A DNA stretch of 64,000 nt from Mucilaginibacter gracilis (GCF_003633615.1 NZ_RBKU01000001.1:1860001-1924000), one strand, 5' to 3'; shown: positions 35,927-45,951, counted from the stretch's first letter. The notes: generated by a model from the sequence alone, not told the origin. Numbers and translations are program-made.

Positions 35927-36084
35927 ATGGATGCAGTAATTAACCGGATTGACAATTTGGATTGGCAAACGCAAAGAACCGGGTTTTTTTTGTTTCGGAA
36001 GCGGAGGCTATTGATGCCGGGTACCGGCCCTGCGGGCATTGTATGCGTAATTTATACGCGCAATGGAAAGAGCAACATAAATAG
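35927..36084 (+). pseudogene. Deletion remnant: start of an oxygenase-like gene fused to the tail of an Ada zinc domain
   Basis: The frame from ATG 35927 reads MDAVINRIDNLDWQTQ, like the beginning of the 2OG-Fe(II) oxygenases that often follow this type of Ada gene; it then runs out of similarity. In another frame 35974-36084 encodes KNRVFFVSEAEAIDAGYRP, CGHC and MRNLYAQWKEQHK, resembling the second half of the Ada Zn-binding domain (E. coli NVSFYANASEALAAGFRP then CKRC). The first Cys pair is missing. This fits a deletion that fused an oxygenase start to an Ada-domain tail. The fold identity of the tail is fairly clear, the deletion history is inference. Confidence 0.6.
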
Positions 36085-36146
36085 CCCAATTGTTTTTAAA
36101 CTTTGCGGGGCAATATGTTTATTTGCCGATAATAAAATTATGAAAA

Positions 36147-36449
36147 ATGAGCACTACAAATAATGAGAGCCCGGTAGCACATAACAGTTATTTTGACGGC
36201 ACCGTGCAAAGCCTTGCACTGGCTACCGATAAAGGCAAAGCCACAGTTGGCGTAATGAAACCGGGTAAATATACCTTCGGTACCGCGGCACCGGAGGAGA
36301 TGATTGTTGTTGCTGGTGAGTTAAACGTTAAACTGCCAGGCGAAGACTGGGCGGTGTACTACGCTCACCAACCCTTTAGCATTGCCGCAAACCAATCGTT
36401 TGATGTAAGTTGCGATAACGACGTTGCCTACATTTGCTACTATGGTTAA
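36147..36449 (+). CDS. ppnP: Pyrimidine/purine nucleoside phosphorylase PpnP (DUF1255)
   Basis: A 100-residue cupin-fold enzyme that phosphorolyses diverse nucleosides. SYFDGTVQSLAL, GVMKPGKYTFGTAAPEEMIVVAGEL and SFDVSCDNDVAYICYYG match PpnP closely. Size is normal. It acts in the cytoplasm in nucleoside salvage. It starts near the end of the decayed fragment and is otherwise an independent single gene. Confidence 0.93.
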   Translation: MSTTNNESPVAHNSYFDGTVQSLALATDKGKATVGVMKPGKYTFGTAAPEEMIVVAGELNVKLPGEDWAVYYAHQPFSIAANQSFDVSCDNDVAYICYYG

Positions 36450-36718
36450 TATCAATAGCTACTAAAAAAGTTGTTTGCAGTTTAAAATAAATGAGTGCTC
36501 ATTTTAAAGGTACTTATTGTGCTTTTTATTTGTTGTACGGATAAAGTAAATAGGGTTGATGATCGTCTACAAGTATGAAGGGATACCTTTAATACGGAAG
36601 CCTGACAGCCCCAAACGTGGTTGCTGTTTTTACTTTAATGCCCCTGCTAATATTAAAAAGGGATTATTGCCTATAGCAAAACAAATAAAAAAAATCAAAC
36701 TGCAATTAAACATATGCT

Positions 36719-37006
36719 ATGATAGACTACAAAAACCCACACCAGGTGATGTTATTTTTTGAGCAGAAACAACCTAAAAATAAAACAGAAAATAGCGAAT
36801 GCCTTACCCAGCAGCTTAATTATTACCAAAAGTTGAAAAGTAATGGTAAAGTTACCGTTAGCGGCGATTTGTACAATGAGAACAAGATATTCGTGATTTT
36901 GACTGTATCGTGCGATAGCGAGTTGGAGGATATTATTAATAACGACCCCGCTTTAAAACAAAACATTAGCGAACTGGTACGGGCTATGCCTTTTGTGACG
37001 GTTTAA
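36719..37006 (+). CDS. YciI-like small protein
   Basis: A 95-residue frame with the dimeric alpha/beta-barrel feel of YCII-related proteins: LTQQLNYYQKLKSNGKVTVSG, then FVILTVSCDSELEDIINNDPAL and a final LVRAMPFVTV. The start is taken as ATG 36719; the preceding 269-base gap holds an ORF that looks non-coding. The stop overlaps the helicase stop on the other strand. Coding is likely, the function uncertain. Confidence 0.5.
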   Translation: MIDYKNPHQVMLFFEQKQPKNKTENSECLTQQLNYYQKLKSNGKVTVSGDLYNENKIFVILTVSCDSELEDIINNDPALKQNISELVRAMPFVTV

Positions 37007-39594
37007 AGGCCACGTTTCCTAATGGGTTTGCGTGGTTGGGGGTCGGCGTCCCACTGGTATTGCTGGGTCATTTTGGCTACGCGTTCTTCGAGCGATTCGG
37101 TGGTGAATTTTTCGCGACCCAAACTATCAACCAAAATAGGGAAGGCAAAAGGTGTGGGCCTTTCGGTATATTTAATAATGATCTTTTGCTTTTGTATGCG
37201 CTGCAAGGCCGCGCGCAGCCTAAACTCTTCTAACTGAAAAGCCAATGCCTCGTTGTATGCCTGCCGCACCAGCAGGTTGTTTGGTTCGTACTCGCTAAAC
37301 ACATCAAATAATAGCGATGATGATGCCTGCAAATGTTTACCCTTAACGGGTTGGCCGGGGTAACCGGTAAATATCAAACCGCCAATGTGGGCAATATCGC
37401 GGAAACGGCGGCGGGCCATTTCGTTGGCGTTGAGGCTGTGCTGTATATCGTCCAGCAGGTTATCTATCGTAAATAAGTCTTTTTTCAGGGCTTCCTGCCA
37501 GGGCAGGTTGTCGTCGGTTAGTAGTTCAAAACCATAATCGTTCATGGCGATAGAGAAGCTTGCATTTTTTATTTTAGATATGCGGTAAGCCAGTAACGAT
37601 GCCATGCCCTCGTGTACCAGGCGCCCTTCAAAAGGGTAAAAAAGCAGATGGTGGCCATTGCGCGATTCAAAATGCTCTATCAAAAACTCGTTGCTGCGCG
37701 GCAGGTGCGATTCCTGCCTTTGTATATCAAACAAGGGTTTAAGGGCCTTTACTTCCACATCTTGCTCAATGCCTTGCGCTACCTCATCCAACTTAAAGCG
37801 CAACACAGCCGAAAGTTGCGACGATAGCGGCATGCGCCCGCCCATCCAACTCGGTATCATCCCTTTATTTTTGTTTGATTTTTTGACGAAGGCCGTCATC
37901 TCTTTTATGCGCACAAACTCTAAACTGCGGCCCGCAAACCAAAAATTATCGCCCGGTTTTAGCCGCGAAACAAACGATTCTTCGATAGTGCCCAGGCTGC
38001 CGCCGCTTAACCATTTTACGCGTATGCTTACATCGCTGGTAATGGTGCCTATACTTAAACGGTGGCGCATGGCAACGCGGCGGCTGTTTACTTTGTACAG
38101 GCCGTTCTCAATCTCGACTTTTAAAAACTCGTCGTATTGGGCAAGGGTTTTACCGCCACGGGTAATAAAATCAAGCAGTTCGTTGTACTCGGCCCGTTTT
38201 AAATCGGCGTAGCCAAAGGTTGTTTTTAGCTCCTTAAACAAACTGTTTGCACGGAAACCATCTGATACGGCAAGCGTAACCATGTATTGTATCAGCACAT
38301 CCAGCGCCAGTAATATAGGATCGCGGCTTTCGTAAACGCCGTTCTTTAGGGCCTGTTTTAATGCGGCACCCTCCAATAATTCAAGCGAGTGAGTGGGTAC
38401 GAAATAAGCCTTTGATATGGCACCGGGGTGGTGACCGCTGCGGCCAGCCCTTTGCATAAACCTTGCAACGCCTTTTGGGCTGCCAATTTGTACAACGGTA
38501 TCTACTGGCCTAAAATCTACACCCAAATCTAAACTGGAGGTGCATACTACTACTTTCAGGGCCTCGTTGTGCAGTGCTTGCTCAACCCAGTTGCGTATAT
38601 CGTTATCCAACGAGCCGTGGTGCATGGCCATAATGCCTGCGTATTCGGGATACTTATCTAAAATGGCGTGATACCAAATTTCGGATTGTGAACGGGTGTT
38701 GGTAAATATGAGGGTGGTTTTGCTCCGGGCCACAATTTCCATTACCTGCGGCAGTAGCTTTATGCCGATGTGCCCTGCCCAGGAGTAGGTTTCGACGTTA
38801 TCGGGGATAACCGATTCTATCACTATCTTTTTTTCAAGTTTAGCCCTCACCATTTTTATCCGGTCCGGCGCAATATCGTTGCCAAGCAAAACTTCTGCGG
38901 CTTGTTCCAGGTTGCCTATTGTTGCGCTGATACCCCATATTTTGAGAGGCAAGAAGCCAGAATCAGGAACCAAGACATTGGTACTATCGGATGTTTCTAA
39001 AGGTCCGTCTTGATTCTTGATTCTTATCTCTTGATTCTTTCCTAAATGTTTTAATCGCGATAAGCCCAGTTCAACCTGTACGCCGCGCTTGGTGCCCAGC
39101 AGTTCGTGCCACTCGTCAACCACTACAACCTCCAGGTTTTGGAAAAGCTTGGGATAGTCTTTTTGGGCAAGCATCAGGTGCAGGCTTTCGGGCGTGGTTA
39201 GCAACACTTCGGGCAGTTTTCTTTTTAAGGCTGCCTTTTCGGCGGCACTGGTATCGCCGGTGCGGGTCATTATCCGCCAGGGCAAATCAAGTTCATCGCA
39301 AGCTGTTTGCATGGCTTTGCGGATGTCGTTGGTGAGTGCGCGCAGCGGCGTTATCCACAGCATACGCAGGCCGTTATTTTGGCGGGTTTTATAATCGGTT
39401 GGGTGCTTGTTGATGTACCCGGCTAAAAAAGGCAAAAACATGGCAAAGGTTTTGCCGCTGCCCGTGGGGGCGTTAAGCAAGCCGGAGTTGCCGGCGAGGT
39501 ATACCTCCTCCATCTCCTGCTGAAAAGCGAACTGTTCCCAGTTTTTACTGAGAAACCATTGGCGGATGATTTGCTGCCCCGGTGTATCCATCAT
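37003..39594 (-). CDS. Lhr-like, ligase-associated DNA damage DEXH helicase with in-frame repeat insert
   Basis: An 863-residue superfamily 2 helicase. NAPTGSGKTFAMFLP is motif I, TTPESLHLML and VVVDEWHELLG motif II, and QRAGRSGHHPG motif VI; the C-terminal half carries the winged-helix and beta-barrel region typical of Lhr-like proteins. In many bacteria this form is beside an ATP-dependent ligase, exonuclease and phosphoesterase, not seen here. After residue 183 (RLKHLGKNQ) an extra 31-32 residues, KNQEIRIKNQDGPLETSDST and NVLVPDSGFLP, precede the conserved LKIWGISATIGN; this insert is a copy of a dispersed repeat (38947-39042) in frame. The protein probably tolerates it as a surface loop. 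Confidence 0.92.
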   Translation of the reverse strand: MMDTPGQQIIRQWFLSKNWEQFAFQQEMEEVYLAGNSGLLNAPTGSGKTFAMFLPFLAGYINKHPTDYKTRQNNGLRMLWITPLRALTNDIRKAMQTACDELDLPWRIMTRTGDTSAAEKAALKRKLPEVLLTTPESLHLMLAQKDYPKLFQNLEVVVVDEWHELLGTKRGVQVELGLSRLKHLGKNQEIRIKNQDGPLETSDSTNVLVPDSGFLPLKIWGISATIGNLEQAAEVLLGNDIAPDRIKMVRAKLEKKIVIESVIPDNVETYSWAGHIGIKLLPQVMEIVARSKTTLIFTNTRSQSEIWYHAILDKYPEYAGIMAMHHGSLDNDIRNWVEQALHNEALKVVVCTSSLDLGVDFRPVDTVVQIGSPKGVARFMQRAGRSGHHPGAISKAYFVPTHSLELLEGAALKQALKNGVYESRDPILLALDVLIQYMVTLAVSDGFRANSLFKELKTTFGYADLKRAEYNELLDFITRGGKTLAQYDEFLKVEIENGLYKVNSRRVAMRHRLSIGTITSDVSIRVKWLSGGSLGTIEESFVSRLKPGDNFWFAGRSLEFVRIKEMTAFVKKSNKNKGMIPSWMGGRMPLSSQLSAVLRFKLDEVAQGIEQDVEVKALKPLFDIQRQESHLPRSNEFLIEHFESRNGHHLLFYPFEGRLVHEGMASLLAYRISKIKNASFSIAMNDYGFELLTDDNLPWQEALKKDLFTIDNLLDDIQHSLNANEMARRRFRDIAHIGGLIFTGYPGQPVKGKHLQASSSLLFDVFSEYEPNNLLVRQAYNEALAFQLEEFRLRAALQRIQKQKIIIKYTERPTPFAFPILVDSLGREKFTTESLEERVAKMTQQYQWDADPQPRKPIRKRGL
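38947..39042. repeat. Family B palindromic repeat inserted in the helicase coding sequence
   Basis: A 96-base block with inverted arms AAGAAGCCAGAATCAGGAAC and, on the other strand, AAGAATCAAGAGATAAGAAT, surrounding a core ATTGGTACTATCGGATG. Its length is a multiple of three and it introduces no stop on the helicase strand. The same arms and core TTGGTACnnT occur in the intergenic copy at 54871. Confidence 0.75.
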
Positions 39595-39614
39595 TTAAAT
39601 ACAATGCAAATACA

Positions 39615-42509
39615 TTAAGGTTTAGCTTTTCCTTCGGTTGGTGATTTTGCAGGTGCTTCGGGCAGTAGTATCAATTTAATTAAATTATTGCCGCTTAAAC
39701 ATTGGTTGGCGGTTTGTTTGGTGCTTTGCACGGTTATTTGGCCCAAGTATTTATTGAGCATTAAAATATCGTCGGGGTTATCGCCATTCATAATGGCCTG
39801 GCTTAAATAACCCAACCAGTAGGCATTTTCTTTTAAACGAAGTTCGTTGCTGCGCTGGGTTTCGGCAATAAATTTTTGGATGTCGGTGGGCTCGGCGCCG
39901 TTTTGTTTTATTTTGGCAATCTCGTCCATGGTAGCAGCTATCAGCTTATCAACGTTTGCAGGTGCGCAACTAAAATAAACTACAATGCTGTACCGGCTTG
40001 CAGGCAGCTTATTGTAGTTTGCCGTTACCTCGGGCGAGTAAACGCCGCTTTCTTTTTCGCGCAGGCGTTCGTTTAGTTTAATTTGCAATATTTCGCCTAT
40101 GGCATCCAGTTGAATGTTGTTTTGGTTGCTGTAAACGTAACTGCCGCTAAATACCATTTGCACGGTACTTTTATCGCCAATGCCTTTGTGTACGGTTGCG
40201 GTAATTTGCCTTTCGGGGATATGGATATCCAGATTGCGGTATTGCTCATTGTGATGAAGCGATGGCAGGGCACCGAGATATTTTTCGAGCAGGGGCTTTA
40301 TAGCAGCCGCACTAAAGTTGCCTGTTAGGGTAAAAATGGTGTTGCTTGCATCGGCAAAGCGTGCTTTGTAAAAGGCGAATGCTTTATCTAAGCTGGCGGT
40401 ATTGAGCCTGTCGGTGGTAACGTTCATGCGGCGTATGTTATGGTCGCCCAATACGGCCAAGCTGGTATCGGCATATACCATTTCAGGGTCGAGCCCGCGA
40501 TTGGTTAGTGCTGCCCGGTATTGGGTAATAACCGATTGCCAAATGTTATCGTCGCGGCGGGGTTGTGTATAGTAAAGGTAAATGAGTTGCAGGGCGGTTT
40601 CAATATCCTCGGGCGATGTACGGCCATTAATGCCCTGGCTGGTTTCGTTAATGTACGGACTTATGGCTGCATTTTTCCCGGTTAGCATTTTATCGAGCTT
40701 AATTTGGTCAATATCGGCAATACCGCTGCTGCTGATTATCCCGGCGGCCATATCGGCTGATGTATAGTCGGCATCGGTAGCAAGCGATGTGCCGCCAAGG
40801 CTAAAGCTGTTAATCAATATCTCGTCGTTTTTAAAATTGGTTGGTTTTAAAATAACCTTAACCCCATTGCCCAAAGTAAGTGTGTTGGTGCCAATAGCAG
40901 CATCGGTTTGTACACGCACAAATATGCTGCCCTGTGGTTGTTTTTCCAGCAGGGGTTTGTTGCTCACATTATCCACATAAGGGGTAACGTTGTTACCTGC
41001 CGCTTTAATCCAGCCCAGTAAAATTTGTTCGGTGGGTAATTTATCTTTTTCGTTATCGGGAGCTTCAACAATGATGTTGCAGTTTTGCTCGCTAATAAAC
41101 ATCCCGGCAAGGGCATTTATTTCGCTTAACTTAATTTGGCCAATGTATTGCTTGTAAAAATCGTATTCAAAATCAATACTTATTATGGCATCGCCTTTTA
41201 AAAAGTTTTGCTGGTAGTCGGTAACGTAGTTAACCGAGTTGGTTTTATCTTTTTCTTTCCATGCGTTTTCCACTCCGGTTAGCAGCATTTGTTTTGCACG
41301 TTCAAACTCGGTTTGGGTGAAACCAAATTTGCGGGCTCGTTCAGTTTCGGCCACAATGGCTTTAACGGCTTTTTCCAGTTCGCCGGGTTTGGCGTCGGCT
41401 TCGGTTGTAAAGGCATCAAGGTTGCCCACAAAATCGGCATAGCTCACGTCGCCATTTAAAAACGGCGGATCGGCCTTTTGGGTTAATTCTCCAATACGTG
41501 CGTTCAGCAAACTGTTAAATAACTGTATACGGATAGCTTGTAGAAAGTCGGCACCGGTTTTAACGGTGTTTCCCGGATGTTTAACAATCATTTGGAAGGT
41601 GGTGTAAGGCTGCTCCTTGTCGGTCACAATTTTTACAGTAGTACCTGCGCCGGGTGGTATATCATATTGAGTGCGCGGCCTTTCGTTATCGGGGTTTTTT
41701 AGGGCCGAAAAATTAGTTTTTATTAATTGTTCAACCTGTTGCGGGTCAAAATCGCCAACGGCAATAACGGCTTGCAAATCTGGCCTATACCAGTCGTGGT
41801 AAAAACTTTTAATGGTTTCGGGTTTAAAATTGTTCAATATTTCTTCTTTACCAATGGTAAGTCGGTCGGCATAGCGGGAGTTGTTGAGTAAAACGGGCAT
41901 GGTTATTTTAGACATCCGCTCCTGGGCGTTTTTGCCGTTGAGGCGTTTCTCTTCTAAAACCACACCGCGTTCGGCGTTAATCTCGTCGGTATCAAAACTT
42001 ACCATGCCTGCCCAGTTTGCCAAAATGTTAAAACCCTGGTTAAAGGTTTTAGCACTATCGGTTGGTAAGGGTAGCTGGTACACGGTTTCGTCGAAAGAGG
42101 TATAAGCATTTAAATCGGCCCCAAACCTTACGCCCGATTTTTGCAGGTAGTTTACCAGTTGGTTTTTAGGGAAATCTTTAGTGCCGTTAAAGGCCATATG
42201 TTCGGTAAAATGTGCCAGGCCCTGCTGCTCGTCGTTTTCTAAAACGGAGCCAACTTTGTTAACTAAATATAGTTCGGCGCGGTTTTTTGGAAATGTATTT
42301 TTACGGATGTAATAGGTTAGGCCATTAGGTAGTTTGCCAATAATTACGGCTGTATCGGCAGGTAAAAGGTTATCGGCGGTGAGTTGATTTGTTATAGGCT
42401 CTGGTTTGCTTTTTGGCGACGGAACCGGCCTGGTTTGTGCCAAACTAAGGTTAACATTTACCACCAAACTAAGCAAGATGGCAGGCGCTAAAAGCAATTT
42501 TAATTTCAT
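39615..42509 (-). CDS. M16 family zinc peptidase (insulinase/pitrilysin type)
   Basis: A 964-residue exported peptidase made of two M16 halves. Signal peptide LLLAPAILLSLVVNVNLSLAQ; the inverted zinc motif HFTEH is at 100-104 with Glu in EINAERGVVLEE; a second half, about residues 530-950, carries no zinc motif, as usual for the partner domain. It likely cleaves oligopeptides in the periplasm. It is a single gene, divergent from the permease on the plus strand. Confidence 0.93.
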   Translation of the reverse strand: MKLKLLLAPAILLSLVVNVNLSLAQTRPVPSPKSKPEPITNQLTADNLLPADTAVIIGKLPNGLTYYIRKNTFPKNRAELYLVNKVGSVLENDEQQGLAHFTEHMAFNGTKDFPKNQLVNYLQKSGVRFGADLNAYTSFDETVYQLPLPTDSAKTFNQGFNILANWAGMVSFDTDEINAERGVVLEEKRLNGKNAQERMSKITMPVLLNNSRYADRLTIGKEEILNNFKPETIKSFYHDWYRPDLQAVIAVGDFDPQQVEQLIKTNFSALKNPDNERPRTQYDIPPGAGTTVKIVTDKEQPYTTFQMIVKHPGNTVKTGADFLQAIRIQLFNSLLNARIGELTQKADPPFLNGDVSYADFVGNLDAFTTEADAKPGELEKAVKAIVAETERARKFGFTQTEFERAKQMLLTGVENAWKEKDKTNSVNYVTDYQQNFLKGDAIISIDFEYDFYKQYIGQIKLSEINALAGMFISEQNCNIIVEAPDNEKDKLPTEQILLGWIKAAGNNVTPYVDNVSNKPLLEKQPQGSIFVRVQTDAAIGTNTLTLGNGVKVILKPTNFKNDEILINSFSLGGTSLATDADYTSADMAAGIISSSGIADIDQIKLDKMLTGKNAAISPYINETSQGINGRTSPEDIETALQLIYLYYTQPRRDDNIWQSVITQYRAALTNRGLDPEMVYADTSLAVLGDHNIRRMNVTTDRLNTASLDKAFAFYKARFADASNTIFTLTGNFSAAAIKPLLEKYLGALPSLHHNEQYRNLDIHIPERQITATVHKGIGDKSTVQMVFSGSYVYSNQNNIQLDAIGEILQIKLNERLREKESGVYSPEVTANYNKLPASRYSIVVYFSCAPANVDKLIAATMDEIAKIKQNGAEPTDIQKFIAETQRSNELRLKENAYWLGYLSQAIMNGDNPDDILMLNKYLGQITVQSTKQTANQCLSGNNLIKLILLPEAPAKSPTEGKAKP

Positions 42510-42706
42510 GAACTGAATTTAGTGATTAATGTAAAAATGTAAAAAATGTGAGCAGTGAAAGTTAAGGGTTTTGTAACAGTTAAAATATTAAATTATAGAT
42601 TTGACAAGGCCATCTTATTTTTAAAAGCCAACTTATAAATTACCAATTACCCGTTTATTTATTGCTGTAAATGAACGATATTTAGCCAAAAGCAAAAACA
42701 ACAGTT

Positions 42707-43915
42707 TTGACAGACAATACACCGGGGCAACGCATATGGAAAAGCTTTAAGCGCAACAGGTTAGCAGTTGGCGGTTTGTTATTTGTTACCTTATCGGTTT
42801 TAATGGCGTTGTTGGGCTATTTAGTTATGCCCGATAGTACACCCGATGCTAATGATATGCACCTGCAATTGAGCATTAAAAAGCCGGGTTCGAAATTTAC
42901 ACTGCTGCTTATTAAAAAGCCCGAATATGTTGAAAGCGTTAATTTTTTTAGCGAAATGATTTGGGGGCAACCCGCAGCATACCGCAGCGTACCGGTAACG
43001 AGTTATAGTTTTAAGGGTGATTCGGTTTACGTTGACCAATACATAGGCAGCGAGGACAAACCCGAAAAAGGTGCTTTTAATATTTACGAAGTTGCATTAG
43101 GCAAAAAGGTAACGTTTGACAAACATGGCGTAATGGTTATTTTGGGCGAGTTTAAAAACGAAGCCAGTAATGCCGAAGCTTTGCGCAAGCGTTTCCGCGA
43201 TGAGATTGTACAGAACCAGATTGTTAATAAAACGTACTGGCTGGGCACCGACCTTTATGGCCGCGACCTGTTGAGCCGCATTATACTGGGCGCACGTATA
43301 TCACTATCGGTAGGTTTGGTAGCCGTTATTATCAGCCTGGTGCTGGGTGTTGTTATAGGCGCGGCGGCAGGTTATTATGGCGGTAAAACCGATGCTGCTT
43401 TAGGCTGGGTGATGAATGTTTTGTGGGCACTGCCAGCGTTGTTACTGGTTATTGCTATATCGTTTGCGTTGGGCAAGGGTTTGTGGCAAATTTATATAGC
43501 CGTGGGCATATCTATGTGGGTTGATGTTGCACGGCTTGTGCGCGGGCAGGTAATGAGCGAAAAGCAGTTTGAGTTTGTGGAGGCGGCGCACGCGCTTGGT
43601 TTTACCAATTACCGCATTATTTGGCGGCATATATTGCCCAACATTGTGGGGCCTATATTGGTTTTGGCGTCGTCAAACTTTGCATCGGCTATATTGTTGG
43701 AGGCCGGGTTAAGCTTTTTGGGTTTTGGCGCGCAACCGCCAACACCCACCTGGGGAGGCATGATAAAAGAGCATTACGGCTATATTATTATGGATGATGC
43801 TTACTTAGCCGTGTTACCGGGCCTGGCTATAATGCTCATGGTTTATGCCTTTAACCTGGTAACCATTGGCTTACGCGATGCTTTTGATATAAAAAGCGAT
43901 AGCTTGCGGATATAG
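42707..43915 (+). CDS. Oligopeptide/dipeptide ABC transporter permease (OppC type)
   Basis: A 402-residue inner-membrane permease with a short N-terminal cytoplasmic arm (QRIWKSFKRNRLAVGG), first membrane helix, a long periplasmic loop of some 130 residues, then five helices at about 195-390. The EAA motif is EFVEAAHALGFTNYRIIWRHILP. Start is TTG at 42707, the first in-frame start that still allows the arm. The long loop between helices 1 and 2 is a Bacteroidota trait. The other transporter parts are not nearby. Confidence 0.88.
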   Translation: MTDNTPGQRIWKSFKRNRLAVGGLLFVTLSVLMALLGYLVMPDSTPDANDMHLQLSIKKPGSKFTLLLIKKPEYVESVNFFSEMIWGQPAAYRSVPVTSYSFKGDSVYVDQYIGSEDKPEKGAFNIYEVALGKKVTFDKHGVMVILGEFKNEASNAEALRKRFRDEIVQNQIVNKTYWLGTDLYGRDLLSRIILGARISLSVGLVAVIISLVLGVVIGAAAGYYGGKTDAALGWVMNVLWALPALLLVIAISFALGKGLWQIYIAVGISMWVDVARLVRGQVMSEKQFEFVEAAHALGFTNYRIIWRHILPNIVGPILVLASSNFASAILLEAGLSFLGFGAQPPTPTWGGMIKEHYGYIIMDDAYLAVLPGLAIMLMVYAFNLVTIGLRDAFDIKSDSLRI

Positions 43916-43957
43916 TTTTTTTTGTAATTTAGTTAACTATAGTACTTATTACGTTTA

Positions 43958-45196
43958 ATGCAGGATACCGAAAATAATAACGACGAGAGCGAACTCATCA
44001 GGCTGTTGCTAAAGCGGCAATCGGAGCTTAACTCGTTACTTGAAGTAACACGGGCTATTAATAAAAACACATCTACGCAGGTTTTAATTAGTATGCTTGA
44101 GGTTATCCTGAAAAGCTATCTGAATGTGGGGAAGCTGCGTTTTATGATAGAGAAGTTTGGTACCTACTATTGCGTATCTAAATACGGCGGCGATTTTGAA
44201 AGCAACACGGCTTTATATAAATCGAGCATGAAGCTCAATAAGTTTAAGCTGCCGGCAAATATTTCCTCGCACGCGGACGCTATTCTGTCATCCTACGATT
44301 ATTTTATACCTATATACCACAAAAACAAACTTTTAGCCTTTGCCCTTATCGGGGATTTTTACACTTCGGGCGAGATGCTCAACAACGATCTCAACTTTAT
44401 CCAAACCATAATGAATGTTATAGTTGTGGCGCTTGAGAATAAAAAGTTGTTTAAGGAGCGTATTGAGGCCGAACGTTTTCAGCGCGAAATGGAGCTGGCC
44501 GTTGAGGTGCAAAACATGCTTATCCCGATCAGGCTGCATGTTGAAACCGGGGTTGAGATAGGAGCAAGGTATCTTCCGCACCAAAACATTGGTGGCGATT
44601 ATTTTGATTTTATCCGTTTAAACGACAAGGAGTTTATGTGGTGCATTGCCGATGTTTCGGGCAAGGGTATATCGGCGGCCTTGTTAATGGCCAACTTTCA
44701 GGCAAGCCTGCGCGCCTGGGCCACGGTTGAAGACGACCTTACTAATATTGTGGAGCGTTTAAACCGTATTGTGATTAAAATAACCAAGGGCGAAAAATTT
44801 ATTACGCTGTTTTTGGCAAAATATAACGAGGAAACCCGGCGTTTAAACTTTATTAACGCGGGGCACAATCCATCGTTATTATACGCAAACGGCGAGGCTG
44901 TTGAGCTGAAATTGGGCACTACTATGATAGGTGCCTTTGACGAATTGCCGTTTATAAACCAGGGTGAACTGGATATTGAACCGGGATCGTTAATATTGAA
45001 TTATACTGATGGTTTGCTGGATTACGAACCTGCCGACACAGAGGTATGGAACGAAGATGTGCTGATGGATTTTTTAATACAAAACGGCGATTTAAGTCCG
45101 GATAAGTTTAACCAGGTTTTGCTGAACGAATTGCACTCGAAGGTTAAATCCAAACAGATTGATGACATCACTTTGTTAACTTTGCGCATATTTTAA
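43958..45196 (+). CDS. GAF domain plus PP2C/SpoIIE-type serine phosphatase
   Basis: A 412-residue protein with an N-terminal GAF-like sensor (about 20-165), a coiled linker ([24 protein letters not shown]) and a PP2C phosphatase domain (about 190-410) with [32 protein letters not shown] and [11 protein letters not shown]. Proteins of this type set the phosphorylation of anti-sigma antagonists in stress pathways. It leads directly into rnhB, four bases away. No partner kinase or antagonist is visible. Confidence 0.9.
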   Translation: MQDTENNNDESELIRLLLKRQSELNSLLEVTRAINKNTSTQVLISMLEVILKSYLNVGKLRFMIEKFGTYYCVSKYGGDFESNTALYKSSMKLNKFKLPANISSHADAILSSYDYFIPIYHKNKLLAFALIGDFYTSGEMLNNDLNFIQTIMNVIVVALENKKLFKERIEAERFQREMELAVEVQNMLIPIRLHVETGVEIGARYLPHQNIGGDYFDFIRLNDKEFMWCIADVSGKGISAALLMANFQASLRAWATVEDDLTNIVERLNRIVIKITKGEKFITLFLAKYNEETRRLNFINAGHNPSLLYANGEAVELKLGTTMIGAFDELPFINQGELDIEPGSLILNYTDGLLDYEPADTEVWNEDVLMDFLIQNGDLSPDKFNQVLLNELHSKVKSKQIDDITLLTLRIF

Positions 45197-45200
45197 CGGA

Positions 45201-45797
45201 ATGCTTTTAGCCAGATTTCAATATGAGTTAATAGAGGCCGGCTGCGACGAAGCCGGGCGCGGCTGCCTTGCAGGCCCTGTTTTTGCCGCCGCCGTAATTT
45301 TACCTCATGATTTTGAACACGAGCTATTAAATGATTCTAAGCAACTGAACGAGGAAACCCGCTACAGCCTCCGCACCGAGATTGAGCAATGCGCCCTGGC
45401 CTATGCCGTAGCATTTGTTGATAATAACGAGATAGACGAAATTAATATACTCAATGCATCGTTTTTGGCCATGCACCGCGCCATTGAAAAGCTGCAAATT
45501 ACGCCCCAGCTTTTAATAATTGATGGTAACCGTTTTAACAAATACGGCACTACGCCACACCATTGCATTATAAAAGGCGATGGTAAGTACTTTAGCATAG
45601 CGGCAGCATCCATACTGGCCAAAACCTACCGCGACGATTATATGAAACAAATTGCCCTTGAGCATCCCGAATATGATTGGCACAGCAACAAAGGCTACCC
45701 CACCATAAAACACCGCAACACGGTTATGGAGCTTGGCTTTACGCCCTACCACCGCAAAACTTTTAGGGTTACCAACCCGCAGTTGGAGTTATTTTAA
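45201..45797 (+). CDS. rnhB: Ribonuclease HII
   Basis: A 198-residue RNase HII that removes ribonucleotides from DNA. The catalytic motif [13 protein letters not shown] (Asp16, Glu17) opens the protein, with the other carboxylates in IIDGNRF and the loop near [10 protein letters not shown]. It starts four bases after the phosphatase stop, so translation is likely coupled. Length is normal. Confidence 0.96.
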   Translation: MLLARFQYELIEAGCDEAGRGCLAGPVFAAAVILPHDFEHELLNDSKQLNEETRYSLRTEIEQCALAYAVAFVDNNEIDEINILNASFLAMHRAIEKLQITPQLLIIDGNRFNKYGTTPHHCIIKGDGKYFSIAAASILAKTYRDDYMKQIALEHPEYDWHSNKGYPTIKHRNTVMELGFTPYHRKTFRVTNPQLELF

Positions 45798-45875
45798 ATA
45801 TTGCTTTGATAAAGTGGGCTTGCTTGGTATGTTTGTTTGAAGAAATAAAAAATGTGATTGCGCGAATTAAAAACG

Positions 45876-45903
45876 CGTTATTGCTTAATATTACGCAATA
45901 ACG
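45876..45903 (+). other. Stable hairpin between rnhB and the GT4 gene
   Basis: CGTTATTGC and GCAATAACG form a perfect nine-base stem around a ten-base loop that contains TAATATTA. There is no T-tract, so it is more likely a regulatory or leader hairpin than a terminator; the gap is 154 bases. Confidence 0.5.
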
Positions 45904-45951
45904 TGGTGAATAAAATTTGCGATAATTTCTGTGGAAATAAACCTATATTAA

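Noticed and set aside
36556..36762. A 68-codon frame between ppnP and the YciI-like gene
   Set aside because: It overlaps the better frame at 36719, has no recognisable domain, and starts in an AT-rich gap.
45860..45910. rnhB-GT4 hairpin considered as rho-independent terminator
   Set aside because: No T-tract follows the stem on either strand, so it was kept only as an unassigned hairpin.
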